DNA from: Astrocystis sublimbata
Lineage: Eukaryota; Ascomycota; Sordariomycetes; Xylariales; Xylariaceae
Assembly (NCBI GenBank): GCA_022453515.1
Contig: JAJNNY010000006.1
Span: 1,116,001 to 1,180,000, forward strand
DNA length: 64,000 bases
Direction of reading: 5' to 3'
In this document: positions 1-12,780 of the stretch, piece by piece
How positions within the stretch are numbered: the first letter of the stretch is position 1
How the letters are laid out: each line of letters starts with the position of its first letter
Notes under the pieces: generated by a model
What the model saw: the letters and a program-made list of their open reading frames with translations, nothing else
The model's database searches: none
What the model was told of the DNA's origin: nothing
Program-made: the position numbers and the translations under genes

Positions 1-1334
1 CAGAGAGATCTCGGACAACCACGTTAGCCTTTCTCATGACTGTTGTAGCAACGACCATGGTGATTGTCAATACACTATGGGCGAGTTAGCGGGTCTCACT
101 AGTTAGTGATGGTGGTTGATCAACTTACGCCACAAGTGATTCTGGGATGATAGCAATGCCGGTGGAGATAGCATAAATCACAATCTCTTTACTGTCATCA
201 AACTTGTTGACACCAAAGACGATCAGAGCCAGGACAAGAGCGCAACCAAAGAGGATGTAGGCCAGCTTAGAGAGCTTGATTTGCAGGGGTGTCCCTTCAG
301 TCAAGCCCAAGAAGCCACCAATAAAATCATAGATGCGTTTGGTAAGACCAATGACAGGCTGACGTTTCCCGTATTTTTTGTAGTTCATCGATCGACCAGC
401 CTTGCGGTTCTTTTTCGCGGTTGACTATGTGAATGCCCTCAGTTAGTCATCCTGCACTTCTAAGAAACTGCATTCTCCTTGGCTGTATTGATAGAAGCCA
501 GAGTGTATGAATTTAGGGAAGAGGCTGTTGGTCTGACTTACTGCAGCGATTTTTCCTACTTCCGTCGCCATGCCGGTCGCGATAACAATGCCACGACCAC
601 GGCCCTTCTGGACTGTAGTTGTGCCATATGCAATATTGATCCTATCACCGATGCCGAGTTCCGAGTCCTTCAGACAATCGACGATTTTCTCGACGGGCAC
701 GGACTCTCCAGTGAGAGATTGCTCATCGGCTGCCAGATTCATAGCCTCGAAGACCCGAACGTCTGCAGGGATTGTATCTCCCATCTTTAGAATGACAATA
801 TCTCCAGGAACAACTTGGGCGCTAAGAAATTATTAGCACAGACGTACTGATGGCGGCAATGATAAAATTGAGCACTTACTTTGATATAACTTCAGTCTTA
901 CCATCCCTCAGAACCATGGCCGACGGAGACGAGAGAGCACGAAGCGCATCCATCTTCTTTTCGGCGCCATACTCTTGCCAGAAACCTATGGACACGTTCA
1001 AGACGATAACGGCCGCCAGGACACCGCCTTCGATAAAATCACCCACGATGAAGCTTAGCACTAAAGCAAAAAACAAAACCTATATGATCATTAGTCAGAT
1101 GAATGGGAAACAGGGCCGACGAAAACCTACCAGGATCATGGCATTAAGCAGCTGCTTTATGAAAAGTTTGTACCATGGTATGGCACCGCCGATATCTAAC
1201 TCATTTAGAGGGTATTGTTCTTGTAGCTGGCTGACTTGAGAAGAGGAAAGACCTTTCTCTAGGTCCGAGTCTAGCTGTTTGGCAACATCTTCGGTTGTCA
1301 GAAGGAAAGGGTGATTGTCGAATGGTGCAGCCAT
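1..1334 (-). CDS. ENA1: ENA-type sodium/potassium P-type ATPase (5' part, cut by window edge)
   Basis: Plasma-membrane P-type IID ATPase that exports Na+ (and K+) at high salt or alkaline pH. Five exons can be joined on the minus strand: 1131-1334, 880-1079, 542-821, 129-424 and 1-74. The introns are 1080-1130, 822-879, 425-541 and 75-128, each with GT..AG ends and continuous phase. The 351 residues present cover the cation-ATPase N-terminal domain, the first membrane pair (FFALVLSFIVGDF), the actuator loop with DEQSLTGES, a basic KKNRK linker, and the TM4 ion-binding motif PESLVAVLTITM. The window ends just before the expected DKTGT phosphorylation site, so about two thirds of a usual ~1100-residue ENA protein is missing. 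The start is the ATG at 1332-1334, which gives a normal ENA amino end. The family call is firm; the exact cation is inferred from the family. Confidence 0.9.
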
Positions 1335-3043
1335 AGTGAGCAGTGGCTCGGGCAGAATTACGTAGAATTTGAGTGAAATGACTGCATGAAGAGTAGAATT
1401 GTGCTGTCGGTTCGGTTATACAGAGCTTAAGAATGTTTTTCTTGACAGTCACTCTGCAGTTACAATTTTCAAATGTAGAATCAGGTACCGAATGTAGGTC
1501 TAGACACAATTTCGTCATGTATATGGGGAGGGGGGGAGACCTCGTATATGTACCCGAATGGCAAAGACTCTCGCCATGGTTTCGGCGCTGGGAACTCGCT
1601 CTCAGAGTCATCGCCAAGATTACCAAGAGAGTTGTTATCATCATTCTCGCAGATTCACAAAGACTTGTGGTGTGAGGACGGCAAAGACGGTTCCATACCC
1701 AGAGCCTCGGGCATGAGCCGGGGTCCTTCTACATCATCTAATTGGGCAAGGCTCTCTCACACCAGCGATTTAGCGTAGCAGCCGAGGAAAGTCAAAATGC
1801 TGGGCAACACTATTGAGGCTCTGGTCGTCGCCGAGAGAATATGTGGTTTGCTCAGCGAGTGGGATGGCACTGCGCTGGTGGGCAGCCATCCTGGAGGCTT
1901 GGCCCCAAGCCATGGTGAAGACTATCAAGCTCGACGGCCATCTTGGCTACTGTAATGCCAAGTTGGGATTTTCTGGAAGTCCACCGCTTATGACGTCCGA
2001 ACCTGATCGAAGGCAAGGGCAGTAGTTGTGACGAGGAGTTGATCGATGGCTTGGTGGCGGTACTGGTTGGTTGCGGACAGCTTGGCGGTTGGAATCTGGA
2101 CCTGCGCCGGGGTTGTCGCTGTGCAAAGTGTTCCTGGGGCACGTGCTTGCGACCTTATACCTGACCACGTGACTCGGTTCCATTCACAGTTCTCGGTGCC
2201 AATCACTTGGCCCGAGCTTGGCTTTCTTTGTGGCTGCCTTGGCGTCCTATCATCGGAAAATACGGCACGAACTGGTGCAGAGCTTTGCTTCGCAGACCGC
2301 GAGCCAGCTGCTGGATGCAGCCCGCCAGGTGTATCTTCCACTTACTTAGCGACGTGCGCCTGTGCTTGGGGCAGCGACTCAGCCCCCTCGGCCTTAGCCC
2401 CATTCAGCCAGACCCTTGCGCCTAATGAGCCTGCCGAGCCTGCCACGCTGCCTACCTAGAGGAGGTAGCGAGCCTAGATGCCTGAGGCAAGCGAGAAGTC
2501 ACCTAGCGCCCCCAGATTATCGGCGCTGTTCGACCATGTTCCAACGAGGGGCATTTCTGACGTCTTACGTGATACACTTTCCAACATGTACCTACCTTAT
2601 ACTCTCGATACTGTTGGTCCTTGCTGCTCGATGCTACCGATTTCGAAGCCATCATTCCTTGAAGCCCCTTAGTCTGAGCATGTTACTGCAACTTTTCTTC
2701 ATGCCCATCTAAAAATGTGCATTTAGTATTTGCCTGAGGTGCACAATTGTATTGCGAATATCGGTACACTAGCACGTCCAACGCGGTTGGTAGCGAACCA
2801 GCCATCCAGGCTCGCCAGGTACCCCGCCGCTTGGACCGCCTGCTATTGACCACCCTACATGTCGTCAATAGGTACTTGCTAGTTTCCCAAGGTTAGGTAG
2901 AGCGAGCTCCCTGGAGGGGTCTAGAGAGCTGAACGTACCGGTAGCTAGCATCTAGCATCCGCTATCGCGACCAAATCAACGAGGCTCACCTCCGGCGCAG
3001 TGGAACTACTTCACCACGGCGCTCGACGCTTGCTGCATTCGCC
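1335..3043. promoter_or_regulatory. Shared 5' region of ENA (-) and FAD synthetase (+)
   Basis: This 1.7-kb stretch separates two divergently transcribed genes. No reading frame in it has a recognisable domain or convincing splice structure. It holds a dense group of GCCAAG/GCCAGG hexamers, annotated separately, lying 279 to 995 bp upstream of the ENA start codon. Confidence 0.6.
1613..2329. promoter_or_regulatory. Cluster of PacC-type GCCARG hexamers upstream of ENA
   Basis: GCCAAG or its complement CTTGGC occurs at 1613-1618, 1898-1903, 1942-1947, 1957-1962, 2081-2086, 2206-2211, 2217-2222 and 2238-2243, and GCCAGG at 2324-2329. Seven GCCAAG hexamers fall within 346 bp, where chance predicts about 0.17 (both strands, equal base use). 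GCCARG is the known core site of the ambient-pH regulator PacC/Rim101, and ENA genes are known PacC targets. Binding here is inferred. Confidence 0.55.
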
Positions 3044-4367
3044 ATGACACAAACTCCAGGCGACCGCTCTACATCCACTGCCGACCAGTCCACGGCCACT
3101 CTCGATAGTTATCCCGCCAACCCAGAACTGCCAATACCGTCTCCTCGATCCTTGCACGATGTATGTCTTGAGATGAAGGAAAAGGTGGACGGCTTTCTAG
3201 CTGAGGATCACACGGGAAAGATACTCCAAGATGTTCAGGTGCGAGTGCGTGAGGCTGTCGGAGTAATAGACGAGGCTTTCCAGCGCTATGAGTGCGTCTC
3301 AGGCCTCCCTCCCCGCCCGTCACCACCTTCTTCACCGAGCCGCAAAACGCTGATGCCATCATGCGCAGGCCTCAAGAAATATCCATCTCATATAACGGTG
3401 GGAAGGACTGTATGTCGTTATACTCGCGTTGATCCATACAACGAGATGGTGGAATTCTAACACTTGCCACAAAGGTCTCGTGCTTCTCATCATAATTCTC
3501 GCGTGCTTTGCGCACCGTTTATCCTCAACGGACAAGAGCTCGTCATCGCAAACTCCGAATGGGACCTCGGGGCCAATACGCTCCCCTAAGAAATTCCAAG
3601 CTATATATATCGTATCTCCACATCCTTTCTCCGAGATAGACGATTTCGTTCTCTCGTCGTCTAGCGAATACCAACTAGATGTCACGCGCTATGAACTGGG
3701 GATGAAACAAGGACTAGGGACATACCTTGCAGACCATCCGAACATCAAAGCTATATTTGTAGGGACACGGAGGACCGATCCGCACGGGGAGAAGTTGACG
3801 CACTTTGATCCCACCGATGGGGGATGGCCAGACTTCATGCGGGTGCATCCTGTAATTGATTGGCATTATGGTATGTGGTCAGAAAACCTCAAAACTCTCT
3901 CTTTTTATCTTCTATCCTTTGGTCGAGCTACACAACTACTCCATTCCGGACGCTCGACATTGGTTCCTGGTGTCTTGGGGTGTCAATGTCTTAGGTGTTT
4001 GGTGACATGGGCTAACTTACAAACAGCCGAGATTTGGGCGGTGCGTAGGGAACTCTTTGTCGTGGCCTTCGTTATACGGCCATCACGAGCGCGACTTAGT
4101 AGCTAACAGAGCTTAGTTCATCCGGCATTTGAAAATCCCATACTGCCCGTTATATGATCAAGTGAGTTTCCCATGCACCATGCAACTGCCGCAGGGTGTG
4201 CCGAGCATACGTTAATTCAATTCACAAAGGGATACACCAGTTTAGGGGGCACGAAAGACACGCAGCCGAATCCGAACTTAAAGAAGCATGACAAGGACGG
4301 TGTTGGTTTCTTACCCGCCTACACATTAATAGGCGACGACGAGGAAAGGCTAGGCAGAGATAAATGA
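3044..4367 (+). CDS. FAD1: FAD synthetase (FMN adenylyltransferase)
   Basis: Transfers AMP from ATP to FMN to make FAD, in the cytosol, as the last step from riboflavin. Six exons join in frame: 3044-3291, 3369-3409, 3475-3870, 4027-4040, 4117-4161 and 4230-4367, giving 293 residues, close to fungal FAD1. The PAPS-reductase-like fold shows the nucleotide-binding SISYNGGKDC motif (residues ~91-100), GTRRTDPHGE, DWHYAEIWAFIRHL, and the Arg/Gly-rich tail segment YCPLYDQGYTSLGGT. The fourth exon is only 14 nt and is easily missed, but it is needed to rebuild YAEIWAF. The ATG at 3044 is the first in frame and sits after a CGCC context. It is divergent from ENA, with no functional link apparent. 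The N-terminal ~30 residues are Ser/Thr/Pro-rich and not conserved. Confidence 0.9.
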
Positions 4368-6467
4368 TCACTTACATGATCTCTAGGCGCAGCGTTTCCT
4401 GTCTAGCTGCACCGCCAACTTAACCACAATTAGAGCATAGAAATACTCGACCACAGGCATCAATACTTTAGGATTAGAGTTCAGGCTGTGCAAGTTCCTA
4501 AATTTTCAAGTTGGCATATTGCTCGACTTATGTTATGAAACCGAAGCGTGTGATATATCATATAATCCGAGCTTGCGCTAAAAATGCCCAATACACCTGG
4601 CACTCTCATACTCACTTCTTGTCAACCTTAAACAAAAAACCCGACAGCTGGTGATAAAGGCTGCCGACGTAACTTGAATGGCGCTTGGCTGCATGTTTTT
4701 CCTTGCAATCGTGAGGCCTGCTCACGCATTTGTTTTCTACGTTGATCGAGGGAGCAGCGAACATCGTCAAAGAGCCGACCAGTGGAACGCCGTCAAAGCT
4801 CCTATGGGTCGCGTGCGCCCCACTCCTGCATGCACGCCATTCCATTCCATACCATTGTCCAATCACGAAAGCTTGGGCCGACGTCAGCCAGATGCAAGAG
4901 CCGATCGTTTCATTCAGAGGCTGCTTGGAGGATCCGCCGAATCGAGCCAAGGTGCTATACACTACATTGCAGTACCTTCACCAGCCCCTATACACAGTGT
5001 CAATATCAGCTCGATCGCACCCAAGAACTACTACAATGAGGGATGCTTACATGTCTTGATGAAGTGAGCAGGACAGCAACTCTATTCCTTCTCTCGCAGA
5101 CTAATGGAGATGTCGAATAGGTTCATGAGATATCAGCACCACAGCTCATGGCGGAAACACGACCACCTAACCCAGAGTCAACTAAACAAATACTTACGTT
5201 GTTTTGGTTGCAAGGTATATTCTTCTACGAAGCGGTCGCAGCTATCACCTATTCAGTCTTTATTGATTAGGACCAAATCGGATTCGTTCTGTTATTGTTG
5301 TCATATGCAAACCCATGGAAATGTCGAAGATCTGTACTGTCTGTCTATGAGGATGTGATTCTTGGTGGGCAAGTTTTATGTTGGACTACGTAGTTTGAGC
5401 TCGGTTTCGAGTCTTATCAGCGACAGAATATCCGCCTAGAGCCGTAGGGATAGCCCGGTTCGCATTACTTGAGTAGGTAGTCTTACAATAGGTATAATAT
5501 CTAGCGCATTTTCTTGTGAATGTTGTCTAGGTAGCTCGGTAGTCAAGCCTGCTGGACTTTTATGAGTCCTGCTTCTTCCTTTGCTAGGCCTCTGCATGTA
5601 GGCTGGAGTAACGATAATGTCGCAACCAATGAAGAAGTAATTTCAATCCAATACCGAGACCCTATTATACTTCCTGCCTGCAGGTACCTAAGGTAGGTAG
5701 TTTTTAATACCTTACCTCTTCAGCAGACTGGCGACTGGCGCCTGCCTGCTCTTGAGATATTGAAGGTTGGAGATACAGTGTTCTTCATACTGTAAGTGTT
5801 CTCGCGCTACATGTACCTGCCGGTGCCTGTACAAAAGCTGGAGAGAAGTGGAGAAGTGGGGCTGTGGGCTGTATCCACTGCGACAAGTGCTGGGGGTACC
5901 ATCTCAACGTCCACCTGCAGTCGGACCTGGCTCGCCTGGCTCGCCTGGGCAGCTTCCCAAGCACCAAGTTCGCTGGTGTTGTCACCATCCCGTCAAGTCG
6001 AGCCCCCCGGACCTGGGGCTTTACCATTAACCCGACGGGGAGTGTCTTACCTAACGCCTCTCGCCTCTTGCCTAGGTCGGCAGGCCAGGGCGCAATGCGG
6101 TGCAAGCTGGCTTGTTGATTGTTTTCCCGTGCCGTCGTCGCTCCTGATTCGCCGCGCAGCTCGTCCTACTAAAGTGCTCTGCGCGCATGGCGCATGCCTG
6201 CGACTGAGCTTCCCTGCCCGGACCCAACCTCAACCTGTCCGCCTGTCTGTCCTGGCCGCTTTCTTCTTCCTTTCCCTCCTCTCCCATCTTTGTTTCAACA
6301 CCGGCCAGACCTCCGTGCAACAACACAGCCTACAGCTTCTATCATACCTCAAAATCCTCCAATCATCGTCACTTGCAAACCCCATACCCTCCCCATCCTG
6401 CTGCTTCCCAGCTTCCCACAATCGCACTGTCTTCGTGCTTAGAGCTCGCTACCCTTACGTCATCAAC
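4368..6467. other. Intergenic region between FAD1 and the AT-hook gene
   Basis: About 2.1 kb without a supportable gene. The frames present are short and show neither domains nor consistent splicing. The last ~270 bases before 6468 are C/T-rich, as in fungal promoter/leader DNA. A TACCTAAGGTAGGTA-type motif lies near 5685-5700, one of the dispersed family described in the findings. Confidence 0.5.
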
Positions 6468-7450
6468 ATGTCTGATATCAACGCCGACAGCATCGTCAAA
6501 GGTATACTGCTATCCCATTGCGCATCGTGTGTGTCGCCAATATATTGCGCACCTTTGCGCACCACCAATTGGCGTGCCCCGATGCAGATGGGGCTTGCGC
6601 ATCGCAATCATGTTGCGATGCGCTTCGCGACACACAGTATGTCATACAGTGCGCTAACTTCAAACCCCAACTAGCGCCGGTCGACGTTGAAGAGACCAAG
6701 GCACCCAACACCACCGACAGCTTGCCCCCCATTACCAAGGAGCCTGCTGCTACCGCAGAGGCCTCAATGGTGCCCTCGGTTCCAGTCGAGGCCACCGCAG
6801 CAGACGCAGACGCGCCTGCCGCACCTAGCTCCGAGACCCCCGCGAAGACAGAGGCGCCCCCAGCTGCCGAGGCTCTGGAAGAGACGAGCAAGGAGAATGA
6901 ATCTAGCAAGCCTGATGTCCCGGCTGCGCAACCAGAGAAATTATCTGATTCCACATCTACCCCTGCGCCGGAGCTCGGCTCTACCAATTCAGAAACCGTA
7001 GCATCCGGTGTCACGCCTGCGGGCGCAAAGGACAAGGTATTGGAATCTCCCAAACCAGTCTCAGCCGAGAAGGACTCTGAAGGCAATTCCGTCGAGAAGC
7101 CAGAAGAAGAGGCGCCCACTGCGGTACCTGGCGCGGAAGCTGCCGCAGTTCCTCCTACTGAATCTGCACCAGTCGAGAATGGGAACATTGCAGCTGGCAA
7201 GAAACGCAAGGCAGACAAAATAGAACAGTCGACTGGTGCCGAGGCCAAGAACAGCAATGGGCTTGAGGCCAAGAGCAGCAACGGGGATTCAGAGCCGGCT
7301 AAGAAGAAAGTCAAGACCAACGGTACCGGTGCCAATGGCACAGCTCGCAAGCCCGGTCGCCCGAAGAAGTCGGAGAAGAAATTCGTTGCGCCTGCGGGGC
7401 GGACTGCTAGAGTGACGCGCAGCCAAAGGGCTGCCGAGGAGGCGAAGTAG
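6468..7450 (+). CDS. Low-complexity Ala/Glu/Pro-rich nuclear protein with AT-hook-like tail
   Basis: Two exons, 6468-6501 and 6675-7450, join across a 173-bp intron (donor GTATAC, acceptor CAACTAG) to give 269 residues starting MSDINADSIVKAPVDVEE. Most of the protein is acidic and rich in Ala, Glu, Pro, Ser and Thr, so probably disordered. The last ~70 residues are basic: KKRKADK, then AKKKVKTNG, then RKPGRPKKSEKK. The PGRPKK core resembles an AT-hook, which binds the minor groove of A/T-rich DNA, and the lysine runs look like nuclear localisation signals. A chromatin-associated role is inferred from composition alone. A small uncharacterised fungal protein is the safest label. Confidence 0.7.
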
Positions 7451-10400
7451 CAGCAGCGCATAGGGGAAAAACTCTTATGTGTTAGATACGGCAGACCATC
7501 GATTTAGGCTATGACCGCCTAAGGGAAATGCGTAAAGGGGGCATTAAGTTCTACGTCCGCTCTCTGTGGTATTTTCTTATTATCTAGTATTTCATTTCCT
7601 TTGGCGTTCTTCGCGGTACCGTGCACCACTGTCGAGTGCAATTTTTTTTGGGGAAAAACCAGTTGTTTTTAGGGGGGTTTTGGAGGGGGCGACGAGTGAT
7701 GGGAAACTGGGTAAGGAAGGGTGTTGCTTATACTCTCGTGCGGTTTGGTATCCGTGAAATGGCTGGCTGTACCCTCATTGTATATAAGGGTCGAACGTAC
7801 CGCTAACACAATCCTCAAGAAACTGGCTTTGATCAGTCTTATACTATCAGTGATGTCCGTTTATCTACATGTGACCCTTGTTGTACCTTACGGTGAGCAC
7901 AACCTAAACACCTTATGGATATGTCATGTATTCGTGTGATATAACATTCTAACATCTTGTGTCAGCATGGAAAGAAGTTAAGCTTCATGATTAAAATGTG
8001 ACTTGAGCATCTACTGTGAGCTTAGGTTATATCTAACAAATTTGTCAATCTTTAATAGGTAGGTAAGTAGCAGAGAGGACATAAGCTGCGATTCACTCTA
8101 GTGGATGCTTTATATGTCCTCCATCTTATGCAATTAATAAATCTTGACAAGATTGATGAACTTGTTGTATCGAAGTTGTTTGAAAACACCATTTTCTACG
8201 GCTCATATAGTCACTCGCTATTTGATCTCGACCTTAACTTAACACCAAGAAGCGATTGTTGTGACGCTACTCAAAAGCTAGCTGGGGCAATACATTAGTT
8301 CACGGTATACAGTGCTGCATGCCTACGTGTAGGTAGTGTTACTAAATAACTACCTGCTCATCGTGAGAATTTGCGCAGTACAATTTCAATATTTCTCGGG
8401 GTGCTGTCACATTGAAAAGGAGCTTATACAGTCAATCACGCTATATGTCACTTTGCTCCTGATCCTATGGAGCGCCTCATGTCGTCAATCCGCAGGGGTC
8501 AGCGGCATAGAAACAAGTGACACATGCCTTCTATACATTGATACGATTGCCGAGAATGCCCACCTGATAAGATAGAACCAAGAGCTATAAGCGCACTTGC
8601 TCGCGCCCACGGCTTGTCTTAAGCTTATAAAAAACATCAGTCTCGACTTAGAACAGGTATGCTATTTGCCCGAGCTCCTGGAATTCAGCAACGTCACAGT
8701 CTAAGGAGTTCTCCCGCTGAGTCGTGTACGGGAACGATTGTTACGCCACCGTATATAAGTGGTTACAGACAGTCACCTCGTTCTGTGTCTTACAATGGGA
8801 TCGTGATATAGTATTGTGCTTCTGCTACGCGGCACCTAAATCAGGTCAGGCGCAGCTGAAAAGCCCGTTGCGAAATTTACATCATCATTCATAATCTGCT
8901 TACACAACGAAGAGGTCACTTTGGTTCAACGAATGAGCCATTCATGCTCACACCTACCCTGACTATGAACTTTGATGAAAGATTTCAGGTTCCCAAATGA
9001 CTGCTGCAACGCTGAGCTGGACTGATCATACATGGTGAGCTTGAAATGAGACGTGAGTAAGATGGGAACCTATTATCGCTCATTAATTGTTCTTCACGAC
9101 GAAGCTTCTTGCTTGTTTCTGAAATACCACTCGAGCAGTAATCTAGTTGATGCTGGGTTTTAGCCGAACGAGCTGTCATGCTATCAGTTGTAGCTCCCCT
9201 AGGTACTTCATATATCGTTCAAGGAATTTGAGCTCATGGGCTCTACACTTGGTTTGTACGAAGGCCCTCGAGAGCTCTGCTCAGACTACTCAACTAAGGC
9301 TTCCGGTATAACAGGTATTGCACACTCCGTATGTCGGCTATCTGGACTAAAACGAGAAGTGCAGGTAGTTCACACAGCCCACTAGACGGGGGTATCTATA
9401 TATCAACTTTGTGTGCCTTGTTCATGGTATCTTCGGCTAAATCATATGCAATATCTGCAACATTCCCCGCTGGATCTTACTACCTCTCTCCACATACAGA
9501 CTCAAGTGATAGTTCGCATTCTTATAGATATTGTAGAATTTAATTAGCCAATGAGCATCTACCTGGCCTGAACCGTATACTGAAGTCTTCGTGCTTTTTG
9601 GGCTTTCTTAAATGATTTTGATTATCGTGGCAAATTGGGTACTGCTGTCGGGTGCCAAGGTAGCATGAGCCTCACCATGACCCAGGGGCTCTTTTGGAGA
9701 GGGCTGTTTGGGCTACGAGATCTGTGTATATAAGGACTGGGCGACTCCCACTGAATGGGAGAACCTAGGAATCAATGGAATTGACACCTGACCCCTACTA
9801 TTCTACTTGGCTAGGTGGTCAGTATCGTGCTGTGGACAGCATGGCATAGGATACCTAGCATAACATGTGGTTGGCTTCACGGCGACCAACAGACATATTT
9901 TTGATACAAAGTTCATTTGGAGCGAGGTAAGCACGTTTCGATTATACCACACATATCACAGTACAAAAGATGTGTAAGGCTTGAAGCATGCAACTTTTAT
10001 GGAACCGCCAGTCAACCTTGAAGAGCTTAATGACAAATGACAAATGTGGTAGCATAACTTGCCGTGCTGCACAACTTGGAACCTTCTCTATCCGTATCAA
10101 CAACGAGCTCTGGTAGAGCTGTCGTGATACGTAAGCTATGCTACCTACTTAGGTAGAGCGGAGCATAACGACAGGTCCTATTCTGCAGGTATGAGGCACG
10201 TGAGGCACGGTGTATCAAGGCGACTCTTATTGGCACCTGCTCAGGTCTCCAGATCCTTACGGCCTTTTTTCTTAAGTAGAAGTCGGTATGTCAACTGAAA
10301 AGCAGTAGGTAGTCAGTTAACTAACATCAATTTGGTTATAGAATGCTGCGTCATTCCTAGAACTACGTCATCCGTTCTGTGAGTGTGTTTTGAGTATGTG

Positions 10401-12780
10401 TGTAAGTCCTCGTACGCGGCGTCCTCACACGCCAACCCTACCTAAGTAAGGTAGGTAGGAGATAGGTGAACGACAAGCGTCACTACTCATAAGCCGGCTC
10501 TTGCTAGTTCCACCCACACGTGTAAGACCGATCGGGATCTTCTTGGACATGGATACAAACAACGTTGAGATCTGCCAAACTCGCTATTCTTTCTTGTAGG
10601 CAACTGCAGGTAGGTAAGTATAATATAACAAGAACCTTTGATAATGTATCTACGATGAATGAACTGGCGTAAGCGACAAAAGTTTCACGATGCTCAGCAG
10701 AGCTGGTTAATTGCCAATTCCCGACAGATCTTGGATCAGCTAAGATCGGCGTTTTCTTAGCATGGCTCCCACGCATAAAACATTTTCTCGTATTGGTCGT
10801 ATTGGATGGAGAAGAACCCTGGATCGCCATGAGATACATACCTAAGACCCACGACGCTAGTAGCGGGGAGTTGGGATTCGAAGCGAGCTAAGCCTCGAGC
10901 ATCTCGTCTCCGAACCAACGTGTGTGCGTGTTTGTGTTCAGTTGACGCCATGTTTATTCTTTGAACCGTGGAAAGGACACGAAAGGACTTGGGTCGCGTG
11001 CGGGTTTGTCTGTGGCAGCCGAAACAGAGGCAGCGTGTTTGATTAATCCAGGAGCTCGGGTTTTCTTCATAATATCGTTCGGTCTTGTGCGTTCCCGATC
11101 GAGGTACTATAAGTATCACAGCATACTACCTTACTTATACTCATACTATACCCGCTCTCATGTAGTTTATTCTTAGCATTGCCGTAGGTAGGTATCCCGA
11201 GCATCCTCACCTGCCACCGCATGACGACCGGGTAGCGCAACCCCTGAAGGGGGACTTATGATGTCGGTATATACGTATTGGCATACCAGACGGAAAGATT
11301 GTGTTGTTGCACGATAGGAGGAAACCTGTTTAGTAGTTGCACGTCCGAAGTACTGGGCATTGCTGCACACTCAGATGTTTGTTGTTGGTATGGGCATTGG
11401 CTTCTATTTTGGTACTTACCAGGCGAGCAGTAGCCAACACCCATGGTATTGAAGCGTTCCGTGCAGGTGGTCGTTGGGCAGAGTGAGAGGAAGCCTGGAG
11501 GTCAGATGGGCAGTCGGATAAATCCTTGCACTGGCGTTGCGATAGGGCTCAAACAAACACTTGCCCAACAAAGCAAGTCCAGTGTCAATATGAAAATGAA
11601 TCAGCATCGATTTGAATCCTCACCTGAGCAGTCTAGGTTCCTACCTAAGGTACCTACTGTTTGGTTCTAGGGCTGTTCGGCTGTCCTGTCAGGGTCGTTG
11701 TACCCACCCCAGGCGGGCCCAGCTCGCTAGGGCCCTGTGCGGTACCTAGTGGACGTACGTGTACCTACTGGACTGACCACCGACACCAATCACTGATGGA
11801 TGACCTAAGGTTCCTTTCCCCTTCCCATGCCCGGCTTCCAGACTTGGCTCCCTCCCCTGACAGAACCAACAGCATTCCAATCGCACGCCCCCCTGTCGAG
11901 CAGAAGTCTTGTCGGTCGGGCCCGGTCACGGTCTTCTTCTTCAGACGGTACGTCAGCCAGCATAAACATCGCTCTGTGCGTAATAGCGCGAGCTGCTGCC
12001 AACAACTTCACACTTGTTCCAGAATCCACACGGACCTAGATCCAACCCTCGTTCGCTTTGTCCTCCGTCCTCCTTCTCCTTTTTCCCTCCCTTATCCATA
12101 TCCTTATCCGTACCCTGATCCTGATCCCTCTCGCTCCTTGCCCATTGTCTGATCCACTACGGCTGGCTGAGCATCGATGGTCACGAGTTTGTAGGACGCA
12201 CCTTTTCGCACTTCTCCCACCTTCGTTTGTTCTCCGGACCCTTTGATTGCCCTCGACGACGTCTCCCTCGGCGCAACCACCCCCCCATCCGTGCCCTGAA
12301 CCCCGTGTGCGACTTGATACCTGCCAGCCACGACCACCGTCCGCGCTTGAACCTGCGCTCGCCTTCTGTTCGCTTCATCCATTGGTTTGCGGCGTCAGGA
12401 GGCTGTCTTAGCCCCGACTTTTTGCATCGAAACCCCAGAAGATCGATCGACCTATTCATTTACGGCCGATCAAGTCTCGCGAAGCCCGCTACTTTCGTTC
12501 GCATTTCACGCTCGAGCATAAATAAAGCGACTGCAAACCTACGGGCAGTCCGCAGCGCGACCTGAAGCAGAAGACGGCATTCGACAATCTGGGCACGCAG
12601 CGTCGCAACTGCCTGTGCTCCGCCCACCCTTCATGAAACGAATGCTACTCGAATATCGTTCTTTGTATCTATAACATCGACTACCGCCCGGGTTGCCTGT
12701 ACCCCTCGGCGTGGCCCTTGAACATCTACTAATAACGCCAACCAACCCCGGAAGGGTATTTGCACAAGACTGACCCAAGA
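7451..12780. other. 5.3-kb gene-poor region with pyrimidine-rich 3' end
   Basis: No coding region could be supported on either strand. The many short frames show no domain, no codon continuity and no splice-joined partners. TAGGTAGG/CCTACCTA words recur near 8058, 10140, 10440, 10607 and 11186. From about 11660 to 12780 the plus strand becomes C/T-rich, with CTTATCC and CCTGAT repeats near 12090-12125, consistent with the promoter and long leader of the CSC1 gene at 12781. Confidence 0.5.

Noticed and set aside
6496..7461. 321-residue minus-strand frame opposite the AT-hook gene
   Set aside because: It mirrors the Ala/Glu-rich coding strand, runs across the predicted intron and has no recognisable domain. 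The plus-strand frame has a proper start, intron and nuclear-type C-terminus.
10860..10925. Possible tRNA (GGGATTCGAAGCGAGC resembling a T-loop)
   Set aside because: No matching acceptor stem, D-arm or anticodon arm could be assembled around it on either strand.
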